A model generated the notes under the pieces. That model was not told the DNA's origin. It worked only from the letters and a program-made list of their open reading frames with translations, and ran no database searches. A stretch of 10,020 bases of DNA. It comes from an uncultured Porphyromonadaceae bacterium (GTDB lineage: Bacteria; Bacteroidota; Bacteroidia; Bacteroidales; Muribaculaceae). The stretch lies in assembly GCA_947175225.1 (NCBI GenBank), contig CAMWLX010000096.1, positions 1-10,020 of the forward strand, written 5' to 3'. A program made the position numbers and the translations under genes. Of the stretch, positions 1 through 7,095 are shown piece by piece (within the stretch, counting starts at the first letter, position 1; each line of letters begins with the position of its first letter).

Positions 1-25
1 ATTTAATATTTTATCTTTAGTATAA

Positions 26-1393
26 ATGAAAGCGCGTGTTCTGCTCTCTGTTATTGTGACTGTTCTTGGCAGCTTGCTGCCGGGCGCGGCTTTTGCTGCC
101 AATGAGGGCGGGAGCCAAATTATTGGACGTTTCGACGCAGCGTTCTCCCTTATGGATTCTCTCATATTCGGAAACAACGCCAATCGCCAGACCATCTTCG
201 CCGGTGGAGCTGTCCCTGTCATCAGCGACAGCCGTCCACATTCCATATCCCCTGACCTCGACCTTGCCCTGCAAGCAAACACCGCTGCCAAAATCCACGA
301 AGGCAATGGCGCGACAGGTTTGCAACTGACAGGCCAGACCTACTACCGGGTAGCCGGAAACGGAGGCGTTGACGATGTGGCCGGCGACTCAGGCCAAGGG
401 TTCTACCGCGCTAAGTTCCAAGCTGAGCTTCGATGGTATTTCCTCCAAAGCTCACTTTTCGGAAAGCAAGGCCGCAGAAACATTGCCGAACTCGAGGAGC
501 AAATCTCCAGGGCAGGCTATGAAAAGGAAAAAACCGACATCAACGAGTTTATGGTCCAGAACGCAATAGACCGTTACTACGACAGCATTACCTCCGGGGT
601 GCTACAGCACCGCGTAGCTCTCCTTCAACTCCTTGATGATGCGCAAATATACCTCATCGGTAACGAAAACAAATCGTCGGACAACCGCGTCAATACCTTC
701 AACGACCGCCTGAATGCTGAGCGTAAGCTCGCCGAAATAGAAGGGAGATACCCCGCAGCAAATTCCCTCGCCGGAATAAAGGCTACGACTGTCACCATCG
801 ACTCCGCAGCCCTGATCAAGCATGTGGCATCTCAACAGGGGGATATGAAGATTCTTCAACTGCGTGTATTGCTTCTCGACCAGAGAGAAAAGAACATCAA
901 ATGGTGGGCAAACTTCAATGTCGCTCCATTTATACGCTACTCCAACTATTTCCGCCACGAAATCCCCGACACCTACAATGTAGATGCAGGGCTCACTTTC
1001 ACTATCCCTCTCAACGATGAGTTCAGTCGCCGCAAACGTACTATTCGCACGGAGAAGGCAGTGCTGGAAGCCGAGCAGGAGAGGCTTAGCCGGCGGGTTG
1101 CCGACAAGACGGCGTTGGTGGTGGCAGAAGTGGGGCGGCTCGACAGAGCTTCACAAAGCGAGATTAAGAGAATAACTGAAATCAAGGAATATCTAAGAGA
1201 CCGAACCGATGCCTACCGAAAGAGTAGGGGAGAGCACAATCGCATTGCCCGCGCAAAGGAATATGCAATGTATATCTCCTGCCTCGAGCGACTGATCGAC
1301 TATCAATACCGCCGAGACTGCCTTGTGGCAAATCTGCAGTCGCTCCTTCCTGACGAGACTATTCTTCGGTTTGTGCATTTTGCTCCGATATAA
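26..1393 (+). CDS. TolC-like outer-membrane channel protein
   Basis: 455 residues. Residues 1-24 form a signal peptide: Lys2 and Arg4, a hydrophobic stretch, then an Ala-rich cleavage region ending AFA. The mature part is mostly charged, heptad-like helix (about 150-210, 265-290, 335-440), split near 296-330 by a beta-like stretch ending in GLTFTIPLN, which resembles the beta-to-helix turn (VGLSFSIPLF type) of the second TolC-family repeat. Length fits the family (about 420-480). The family forms trimeric outer-membrane ducts that dock on periplasmic adaptors; the adaptor here is probably the next gene, 125 bases downstream. With no pump in the locus, I infer that the cargo is the polysaccharide made by the glycosyltransferase. 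The ATG is chosen because it opens directly onto the signal peptide. Its promoter lies outside the window. Divergence is high, so TolC membership rests on architecture and the one motif. Confidence 0.82.
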   Translation: MKARVLLSVIVTVLGSLLPGAAFAANEGGSQIIGRFDAAFSLMDSLIFGNNANRQTIFAGGAVPVISDSRPHSISPDLDLALQANTAAKIHEGNGATGLQLTGQTYYRVAGNGGVDDVAGDSGQGFYRAKFQAELRWYFLQSSLFGKQGRRNIAELEEQISRAGYEKEKTDINEFMVQNAIDRYYDSITSGVLQHRVALLQLLDDAQIYLIGNENKSSDNRVNTFNDRLNAERKLAEIEGRYPAANSLAGIKATTVTIDSAALIKHVASQQGDMKILQLRVLLLDQREKNIKWWANFNVAPFIRYSNYFRHEIPDTYNVDAGLTFTIPLNDEFSRRKRTIRTEKAVLEAEQERLSRRVADKTALVVAEVGRLDRASQSEIKRITEIKEYLRDRTDAYRKSRGEHNRIARAKEYAMYISCLERLIDYQYRRDCLVANLQSLLPDETILRFVHFAPI

Positions 1394-1424
1394 TTTTGAA
1401 TTTATTCTAATTTTGAATTTTGGA
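1394..1424. repeat. A/T-rich heptamer repeat (TTTTGAA type)
   Basis: Directly after the stop codon come TTTTGAA, TTTATTC, a three-base interruption, TTTTGAA and TTTTGGA. TTTTGAA is the reverse complement of the TTCAAAA units at 9871-9884. The array makes up the first quarter of the spacer before the HlyD-like gene. Confidence 0.6.
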
Positions 1425-1440
1425 GTAATTTAAGATTCTG

Positions 1441-1490
1441 CCTTAGAGCCCCTACAGCCCTTAAATCCCTTAGAGCCCCTACAGCCTTAC
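1441..1490. repeat. 9-base tandem repeat array with 27-base higher-order period
   Basis: Five exact-length 9-base units run from 1441 to 1485: CCTTAGAGC, CCCTACAGC, CCTTAAATC, then the first two units again without change, then a partial unit. The 18-base block at 1441-1458 therefore recurs at 1468-1485. The array sits in the spacer between the TolC-like and HlyD-like genes. Confidence 0.85.
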
Positions 1491-1491
1491 C

Positions 1492-1510
1492 CAACAACAA
1501 CGACAACAAC
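1492..1510 (+). other. CAA-rich leader before the HlyD-like gene
   Basis: Five CAA triplets and one CGA, followed by an A/T-rich stretch to the ATG at 1519. CAA runs form little RNA structure, so this may keep the start region open in a species without Shine-Dalgarno pairing; that role is inference. Confidence 0.4.
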
Positions 1511-1518
1511 TAAATATA

Positions 1519-2808
1519 ATGAAAAATTTCACTTACCGCTCCCTCGACGAGCGTGAGAATATTGAGGAAATCCTCAGGCGACGTAAACGCAAGATCAACA
1601 GGCAACAGATTATCTCGGTGGTGATCTTTATGTTCATCTTGGGTTCTCTCGCCCTGTATATCGCCCATCATGTCTATTATACTGAGCTGGATGGATACGT
1701 GCATGTCGACACTAACAAGGTGCGCACTCCTTTCGATATCTATCTCGACAGTGTATATGTCAAGACCGGTGATCTCGTCACTCCCGGCGACACCCTCTAT
1801 TCTTACTATATGCTCAACCTCCTTGTCGACAATGTGAATCCTGATGAGGAGCCTCCGATGGTAGCGGTAAGCCGTAACTATAAGCTGCAATATGAGACTG
1901 CCCGGCAGCAGATCGAGGTGCTGAAGGTAAGGATTGCAGAGTTGAAAAAGCAAATTCAGACGGAAGACCATAACATTGCCCTCGGACTGAGCAGCAATTC
2001 ACATAAACTCGATCTCGAGCGCGACCTGAAGGAGGCTGAGGCTCGCCTGAAGGCCCTGCAGGCTGAACTTGAGACCTTGCGACAGACTCGCGACGAGACT
2101 CGCGTGGTGTTCCAACGCCAAAGGGCTGCACACGATGGTTCGCTTCTCCCGCAGATCTACGACGATGCCCGCTCCGCTTCGATGCGCAGAGCAATATCCT
2201 ACCGCCTTGCAAGCGACTCCTCGCTCATCACCGACGTCAAGGCTCCATTCCGCATGGTCTTCTTCAAGGAGGAGGAAATCATGAGCAAGCAGCATCTGAA
2301 CTTGGAAGAAAACAACCTCCAGATTGTTGCTTACGTGCCAATCGATAAAATGTCGCGTATCAACAATAATACCAAGGCTGAAATCGTTGTTAATAGGGAT
2401 GTAAGCTTCCAGGCTCATGTCAATGTGCTTGGCACGCGGACTGAGATGATCCCGGAAAATCTCCGCAGCTATTTCGAAAAGAAAAACACTGCTGTGATCG
2501 CCCTTCTGGACATCGACAAGGATCAGACTCTCCCCCTATGGTCGCTCGCTTCAGGCATGCCTGTATCGGTACGCATCAAAAACTACCGCTTCTTCGATAA
2601 AGAGGAGGAGGATACGGTCAAGACCAAGCCCGACTATCTCTGGTTTACTACCGGGAAAGGAGTGATGACGGAGGAAAAAGACGGGCGACTTGTCCCGATT
2701 TCCGACACTCTCCGGAATACTTTGAATGATCGAACTCTCGAAGAGCCTCAACAGAAGAGCAGTGAGCCGACTCCGCATGCGTCAAAAACCGGCAAAAAGC
2801 AAAATTGA
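1519..2808 (+). CDS. HlyD/Alg44-like periplasmic membrane fusion protein
   Basis: 429 residues. A short, basic cytosolic N-terminus (RRRKRK at 20-25) leads to one membrane segment at about 30-50. Next come a lipoyl/barrel-sandwich half at about 58-95 (VYVKTGDLVTPGDTL), a long coiled-coil hairpin at about 118-205 with clear heptads, and a beta-barrel-like part at about 265-355 (NLQIVAYVPIDKM, then GMPVSVRI). The polar C-terminal tail (about 375-429) is rich in Lys, Glu and Pro. This is the layout of adaptors that link an inner-membrane partner to a TolC channel. The upstream gene encodes such a channel, and no ATPase or pump is nearby, so the likeliest inner-membrane partner is the glycosyltransferase, as Alg44 partners Alg8 in alginate secretion. 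Unlike Alg44 it has no room for a PilZ domain before the membrane segment. The start is fixed by the ATG after an A/T-rich leader. Confidence 0.87.
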   Translation: MKNFTYRSLDERENIEEILRRRKRKINRQQIISVVIFMFILGSLALYIAHHVYYTELDGYVHVDTNKVRTPFDIYLDSVYVKTGDLVTPGDTLYSYYMLNLLVDNVNPDEEPPMVAVSRNYKLQYETARQQIEVLKVRIAELKKQIQTEDHNIALGLSSNSHKLDLERDLKEAEARLKALQAELETLRQTRDETRVVFQRQRAAHDGSLLPQIYDDARSASMRRAISYRLASDSSLITDVKAPFRMVFFKEEEIMSKQHLNLEENNLQIVAYVPIDKMSRINNNTKAEIVVNRDVSFQAHVNVLGTRTEMIPENLRSYFEKKNTAVIALLDIDKDQTLPLWSLASGMPVSVRIKNYRFFDKEEEDTVKTKPDYLWFTTGKGVMTEEKDGRLVPISDTLRNTLNDRTLEEPQQKSSEPTPHASKTGKKQN

Positions 2809-2821
2809 CCCGAAGCATAAG

Positions 2822-2893
2822 CCCTAAGCTCCCCTAAGGCCTCTAAAGCCCTTAGTTCCCCTAAAGCCTTTAAAGCTGTTAAAGCCCTTTATA
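2822..2893. repeat. 9-base tandem repeat array (CCCCTAAAG type)
   Basis: Eight consecutive 9-base units of the form CCnnTAAAG, for example CCCCTAAGG, CCTCTAAAG, CCCTTAGTT, CCCCTAAAG and CCTTTAAAG. Units differ from one another but the period is exact. The array fills most of the 95-base spacer and ends ten bases before the start codon of the TackOD1-type gene. Confidence 0.88.
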
Positions 2894-2903
2894 AAAAGAC
2901 AAA

Positions 2904-4319
2904 ATGAAAGAAAAGAAATACAATATAGTCACTAACCGAAATCAACATCGAATCCTCGTCATAAATGAGCCAATCAACGTGGATGAGACTCCCGAAATCC
3001 AATTCGAGGACTTCGATGCTATGTTCATCAACGTCATTGACAGCGTGATGGACCGAAATATGCTCGCTATCCGACTTGCTTCACCTCTTCTATCGGAGAA
3101 ATGCCGCTTCAAGCCTTGCTTCGTCACGCGGCGACTGACCGGATGGCTCGGTAAGGCGGAAGTGATTGTGGATGGATATGCCACTACCCCGACCGACGAC
3201 TCAATGGCTCGCACTATCGAGGACATTTATGCCAATATGCGGCGCCAGAATTTCCTGCTCGGCACCCAACCCGTAGTGACCCACGCTGAGGAAGTGATCC
3301 GTCTATGCCGATATGCAGTATCTCGCGGCAGATTCACTTTCTCTTCTCAGCCTACCCCGGGTCTCGCTGAAGGATACATGGCGCTCTATTATTATACCCT
3401 GTGGTTTGAGGGGCAGCAGTCGATGCAGGCTGAGGAGCGCGAATGGTTTCACCAGCAGCTTCTGCGCCTTGGCTACATCCGCCGCACTCGCTTCATCGAC
3501 CGCATCCACGTATGCCCGGTATGCAACAGCAGCCATCTCCTCTTCTTTGAGACTTGCCCTGAATGTGGAAGCTCTGACATTCACGAGGAGCCGGTGATCC
3601 ACCATTTCCGCTGCGCAAACGTCTCTCCTGAGTCAACATACATGCAAGACGGCGAATTGATTTGCCCCAAATGCAAACGCCAGCTCCGGCACATCGGCGT
3701 AGACTACGACCGTCCGTCGTCAATCTATACCTGCCGCCATTGTGAACACACTTTCATGTATCCCAACATGAGGGCACTCTGCACCAACAACCGGCGTGTA
3801 TGGCGTCCCGACGAGCTTCGCCCCGTCGACGTGGAGGAATATGAATTCACCCCTGAAGGAATACATGCCTTCGCAAGCAACGAGGTGGAGCGGACACTAA
3901 ACCTCACCGGTTTCTACGGCTACTCCTCAATGACCGACTTCATTTCCTACCTGCGCCAATTCTCTACTCCTGAAATACTCGGCGACTCGATGATAATAGT
4001 GGGCCGCTACTATATCTTCGACCCCGCTACCGACGAAATGGCGGGGCAGGACGTAATTCCGCCCGTAGTGAAGACCCTGCAACGCTTCTTCAACTATAAG
4101 CAGGCCATGTGGGGCAACAACTACTACCTGCTTTGCCGCGTTCCATCAGGGGAAGTGGCAAAGGCACTCTCCGACATGGAATTTGAGATCAAGGAGGAGC
4201 TCCGCGACTATCAAGACAAGCACAATGGCTTTGATTTCGATCTCATCGACACCTACGTCTACCATCCGGGTGAGGACATCGACCACTTCATCCAGCGCAT
4301 TGAGGAGACGCGGAAGTAA
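2904..4319 (+). CDS. TackOD1-type zinc-ribbon protein with degenerate GGDEF-like C-terminus
   Basis: 471 residues, no signal peptide or membrane segment, so cytosolic. Central residues 203-295 carry paired metal sites: C204/C207 with C218/C221, then H233/H234 and C237, then C254/C257 with C277/C280, and C293. The text around them (CPVCNSSHLLFFETCPECGS, later LRHIGVDYDRP) matches my memory of TackOD1, the 'thaumarchaeal output domain', also found in bacterial 'TackOD1 domain-containing metal-binding proteins'. The N-terminus (about 14-137) could be a decayed receiver-like fold; this is weak. Residues about 358-470 follow a GGDEF plan: a hydrophobic strand (SMIIVGRYYIF), GQDVIPPVVKTLQRFF, then R394-F-F-N397, six residues, and WGNNY where GGDEF should be. 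The spacing matches RxxD-to-GGDEF, but the catalytic residues are gone. It lies between the adaptor and synthase genes, which suggests a regulator or scaffold of the synthase. Zinc binding and role are inference. Confidence 0.78.
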   Translation: MKEKKYNIVTNRNQHRILVINEPINVDETPEIQFEDFDAMFINVIDSVMDRNMLAIRLASPLLSEKCRFKPCFVTRRLTGWLGKAEVIVDGYATTPTDDSMARTIEDIYANMRRQNFLLGTQPVVTHAEEVIRLCRYAVSRGRFTFSSQPTPGLAEGYMALYYYTLWFEGQQSMQAEEREWFHQQLLRLGYIRRTRFIDRIHVCPVCNSSHLLFFETCPECGSSDIHEEPVIHHFRCANVSPESTYMQDGELICPKCKRQLRHIGVDYDRPSSIYTCRHCEHTFMYPNMRALCTNNRRVWRPDELRPVDVEEYEFTPEGIHAFASNEVERTLNLTGFYGYSSMTDFISYLRQFSTPEILGDSMIIVGRYYIFDPATDEMAGQDVIPPVVKTLQRFFNYKQAMWGNNYYLLCRVPSGEVAKALSDMEFEIKEELRDYQDKHNGFDFDLIDTYVYHPGEDIDHFIQRIEETRK

Positions 4320-4320
4320 A

Positions 4321-4341
4321 TTGAGAATTGAGAATTGAGAA
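4321..4341. repeat. Heptamer repeat TTGAGAA x3
   Basis: Three perfect tandem TTGAGAA units begin one base after the stop of the TackOD1-type gene. The same unit recurs at 5731 and 7096 on this strand and in reverse complement at 7130. One unit supplies an in-frame TTG that could mislead start prediction for the glycosyltransferase. Confidence 0.9.
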
Positions 4342-4352
4342 TTTAGACTTCT

Positions 4353-4397
4353 CCCATAGAGTCCCTAAGGCCCCTAAATCCCTTAAAAGCCCTATAA
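4353..4397. repeat. 9-base tandem repeat array before the glycosyltransferase
   Basis: Five 9-base units: CCCATAGAG, TCCCTAAGG, CCCCTAAAT, CCCTTAAAA and GCCCTATAA. The consensus is the same as at 1441, 2822 and 9063. The array ends eight bases before the ATG at 4406. Confidence 0.82.
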
Positions 4398-4405
4398 TTA
4401 ATAAA

Positions 4406-5725
4406 ATGGACTATATATTCGGAATTATCGACGGAATCATAGCTTGCTTCACCGCTAATCTCTCTTGGGATTATCTGGTGACTACCTACTGGTTTCTGAT
4501 CTTTGTAGAATTCCCCCGATATTATCTGACCGACCTCATAGCGGTCGCAAAATATGGCATGACTTGGAAGAGCCGCCGCAAGAATGAGGAGATCGCTCGC
4601 CGCGCCCTCTTCACGGAGATGCCCCTCGTCACTATAATGGCCCCCGGCAAGAACGAGGGCCGTAACCTGTATCACCTTTTGGAGAGCCTGAATGAACAGA
4701 CTTATAAGAATTTTGAGATCATCATAGTAGACGACGGTTCGGATGACGCCACTCCGTTTATCTGCGCTGACCTCCAGCGTGCCGGACTTATCAAGCATTA
4801 TTTCCGTATGACCGACCGTGGGGGAAAGGCATCTGCCGCAAACTATGGACTCGAGCATGCGAAAGGGAAATATCTCGTGCATATTGACGCAGACTCTTCC
4901 CTCGACCGCACGGCTATTGAGGAGATCTTGCTGCCCTTCTATATGGACAGGGATGTGCGTGGAGTAGGAGGGTGCATCAAGGTGCGCAATGCCGACGACT
5001 CCATGTGTGCATCCATGCAGGCTCTCGAATATCTGCGCACGATCCAGATCGGACGTATGGCAACCGACATGATGGGTATCTTCCATATCATTTCAGGTGC
5101 GTTTGGAGCATTTGAGACTGAGACGCTCCGCCAGCTCGGTGGCTGGGACATTGGCCCGGGTCTCGACGGCGATCTCACGCAAAAGATCCGCAAGGCAGGC
5201 TATAAGGTCAGGTTTGCCAACAAGGCTATTTGTCTGACATCCGTGCCGGTGAAATGGAGCAAGCTTTTCGTGCAGCGTCTTCGCTGGTCGAAGTCGTTGA
5301 TCCGATTCCGTGTGCGCAAGCATTTCGATATACTGATGCCCAACAGGAATTTCTCTTTCTCCAACATGATCTCAAACCTTGACTGCATCGTCTTCGACAG
5401 TGTATTCAATTTCGTTTGGCTCTTCTATATCATCACGCTTTTCCTGAGCAATGCCGACAGGATTTTTGATATCATCATTGTCGGATGGCTTATACGCCTT
5501 TGCTTCTCTATAATATCTTTCGCAACGATGCAGATGGTATCTGAAAGGTCGCGGCAGGAAAGGCGACTTGGAGCTCTCCTCATCTTCCACTCCATCTACA
5601 TGGGTTATTTCCTCAGAATAGCACGTCTCCTCGGACATACAAGGGAACTCTTCTTCTATTCTTCCTACCGCGACAAGTGGAATCCGGAAAAGACCTCTAC
5701 TGTGGCTATGGCTGAGGGACTATAA
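4406..5725 (+). CDS. Processive family 2 glycosyltransferase (BcsA/PgaC/HAS-like polysaccharide synthase)
   Basis: 439 residues from the ATG chosen here. An in-frame TTG at 4328 would add 26 residues translated from repeat DNA, so I reject it. A membrane segment lies at about 22-42. The cytosolic GT-A domain follows: VTIMAPGKNE (75-84), VDDG (108-111, nucleotide binding), DAD (161-163, metal and UDP binding), GAFGAFE (231-237, acceptor region), LDGDL (253-257, where relatives have TED or EDxDL; D254 would be the base) and QRLRW (290-294), the QxxRW mark of processive synthases such as cellulose, hyaluronan and poly-GlcNAc synthases. Two or three membrane segments follow (about 328-348, 353-376, 388-405). 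Such enzymes polymerise sugars from UDP donors and push the chain through their own membrane pore. Placed after the adaptor and channel genes and before a UDP-sugar dehydrogenase, it is the inferred core of the export complex. There is no PilZ domain. The polymer is unknown. Confidence 0.93.
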   Translation: MDYIFGIIDGIIACFTANLSWDYLVTTYWFLIFVEFPRYYLTDLIAVAKYGMTWKSRRKNEEIARRALFTEMPLVTIMAPGKNEGRNLYHLLESLNEQTYKNFEIIIVDDGSDDATPFICADLQRAGLIKHYFRMTDRGGKASAANYGLEHAKGKYLVHIDADSSLDRTAIEEILLPFYMDRDVRGVGGCIKVRNADDSMCASMQALEYLRTIQIGRMATDMMGIFHIISGAFGAFETETLRQLGGWDIGPGLDGDLTQKIRKAGYKVRFANKAICLTSVPVKWSKLFVQRLRWSKSLIRFRVRKHFDILMPNRNFSFSNMISNLDCIVFDSVFNFVWLFYIITLFLSNADRIFDIIIVGWLIRLCFSIISFATMQMVSERSRQERRLGALLIFHSIYMGYFLRIARLLGHTRELFFYSSYRDKWNPEKTSTVAMAEGL

Positions 5726-5730
5726 TATAA

Positions 5731-5758
5731 TTGAGAATTGAGAATTTAGAATGGAGAA
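5731..5758. repeat. Heptamer repeat array (TTGAGAA type)
   Basis: Four tandem 7-base units, TTGAGAA twice, then TTTAGAA and TGGAGAA, starting five bases after the glycosyltransferase stop codon. Confidence 0.85.
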
Positions 5759-5767
5759 TTATAATTT

Positions 5768-5795
5768 GGAGTCTGAAGGACTCTGAGGACTCTTA
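5768..5795. repeat. 9-base tandem repeat of a second sequence type (GGACTCTGA)
   Basis: Three units, GGAGTCTGAA (one base longer), GGACTCTGA and GGACTCTTA. The period is that of the CCCCTAAAG arrays but the sequence differs. Confidence 0.7.
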
Positions 5796-5834
5796 ATTAT
5801 TAATCATGCATTCTGAATTATGCATTAGATAATA
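5793..5834. repeat. Heptamer repeat of TGCATTA/TTAATCA type
   Basis: Six in-register 7-base units: TTAATTA, TTAATCA, TGCATTC, TGAATTA, TGCATTA and GATAATA. They run up to one base before the ATG at 5836. Units are degenerate, but the register with T at the first position and A at the last is nearly constant. Confidence 0.65.
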
Positions 5835-5835
5835 A

Positions 5836-7095
5836 ATGATGGCACCCGAGACAATAGGAGTGATAGGACTGGGATATGTGGGACTCCCTTTGGCTGTGCT
5901 GCTGGCTTCGCGTTATGAGGTGGTGGGATATGACATCTCTCTGCAACGCCTCGGCGAACTGGTGGCGGGGCATGACACGACGCTTGAAGTAGACGACGAC
6001 CGGCTTAGGGAAGTATTGGGCAAGACCCTGCTTCTTACCGATGACTATAAAAGGCTCAGCAAATGCTCGTTTTTAATCGTTACCGTCCCGACACCGGTGA
6101 CCATAAACCATGAGCCGGATCTGCAGCCTTTGGAGGCTGCTTCTGAGACGGTGGGGAAGGTGATCAAGAAGGGGGATGTCGTGGTCTATGAAAGCACGGT
6201 CTATCCCGGAACTACGGAGGAGGTATGTATCCCGATCATCGAGAAGGTGTCCGGATTGAAATGTAACGTCGATTTCACAGTAGGATATTCGCCGGAGCGT
6301 ATCAATCCCGGCGACAGGGTGCATACTGTAGATAAGATCACTAAGATAGTCTCCGCTTCCACTCCGGAGTCTCTTGACAGGGTGGAGGGGATATATTCGT
6401 CTGTCATTTCCGGCGGAACATACCGCGCTCCTTCCATAAAGGTGGCGGAAGCCGCAAAACTTATAGAAAATACGCAGCGCGATGTCAACATAGCTTTCTT
6501 CAATGAAGTGGTGAAGGTGTTCAATTCCCTCGGAATCGACACGGGGGAAGTGATAGAGGCTGCATCGACGAAATGGAATTTCCTGCGCTTTCATCCCGGA
6601 CTCGTGGGCGGCCATTGCATCGGGGTAGATCCTTACTATTTGATAAGGAAAGCAGAACTTCACGGTATGCATCCCCGATTGATAGCGGAGGCCCGCAACG
6701 TCAATGAGTCGATGGGTTTCTATCTGTCGGACCAGGTAGTGGATGCGCTCAACCGGCAAGGAAAACCATTGACTGAGGCTAAAGTGCTGATACTTGGATT
6801 CTCGTTCAAGCCTGACTGTCCTGACATCCGCAACACCAAGATCTACGATGTGATACAGAGCCTGCTGCGTTATGGCACGGAGGTAGTGGTGTTCGACCCC
6901 TGGGTAGACCCATACAAGGTGAATCATGAATATGACAGTGTGACACTTGTCTCTTCGATAGGGGAGGCGGTTGCGCTCGGGCCTTATGATGTCATCGTCC
7001 GCGCTGTGGCGCACTCTGCTTTCCGCGACGTTGACTTCTCGGAGTGCAAGACTGAAGATTGCGTGGAATGCGCTATTATTAACCCTGATTTATAA
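5836..7095 (+). CDS. UDP-N-acetylhexosamine/UDP-hexose 6-dehydrogenase (TviB/WbpO-like)
   Basis: 419 residues. It oxidises C6 of a UDP-sugar to the uronic acid in two NAD+-dependent steps. The N-terminal Rossmann motif GLGYVGLP is at 11-18, with D33 (GYD) in position to bind the NAD ribose. VPTP is at 84-87, ESTVYPGTTEE at 119-129, GYSPERINPGD at 150-160 and KVAEAAKLIENTQRDVNIA at 202-220. The catalytic cysteine is C261 in GGHCIGVDPYY, and the C-terminal domain has FSFKPDCPDIRNTK (322-335). ESTVYPG, SPERINPGD and ENTQRDVNIA together resemble TviB/WbpO (UDP-GalNAc/GlcNAc dehydrogenases) more than UDP-glucose dehydrogenase, so the polymer may contain an N-acetylhexosaminuronic acid; motifs cannot settle the substrate. 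The C-terminus ends soon after FSECK with NPDL and seems slightly short for the family, with a heptamer array starting right after the stop. The start is ATGATG; the second ATG is equally possible. Confidence 0.93.
   Translation: MMAPETIGVIGLGYVGLPLAVLLASRYEVVGYDISLQRLGELVAGHDTTLEVDDDRLREVLGKTLLLTDDYKRLSKCSFLIVTVPTPVTINHEPDLQPLEAASETVGKVIKKGDVVVYESTVYPGTTEEVCIPIIEKVSGLKCNVDFTVGYSPERINPGDRVHTVDKITKIVSASTPESLDRVEGIYSSVISGGTYRAPSIKVAEAAKLIENTQRDVNIAFFNEVVKVFNSLGIDTGEVIEAASTKWNFLRFHPGLVGGHCIGVDPYYLIRKAELHGMHPRLIAEARNVNESMGFYLSDQVVDALNRQGKPLTEAKVLILGFSFKPDCPDIRNTKIYDVIQSLLRYGTEVVVFDPWVDPYKVNHEYDSVTLVSSIGEAVALGPYDVIVRAVAHSAFRDVDFSECKTEDCVECAIINPDL

Noticed and set aside
12..19. TATCTTTA resembling a -7 element before the TolC-like gene
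   Set aside because: The last base differs from TAnnTTTG, the -33 region is outside the window, and initiation would fall on the start codon itself.
1391..1415. Two TAATTTTG matches to the -7 promoter consensus after the TolC-like gene
   Set aside because: They arise from the TTTTGAA heptamers and neither has a TTTG element 19-21 bases upstream.
4343..5086. 247-codon open frame on the - strand inside the synthase gene
   Set aside because: It is antisense to conserved GT2 motifs, runs into repeat DNA and has no recognisable family features.
6073..7014. 313-codon open frame on the - strand inside the dehydrogenase gene
   Set aside because: It lies wholly within a clear dehydrogenase with catalytic motifs. 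The translation is rich in His, Arg and Ile in the manner of antisense frames and shows no recognisable domain.
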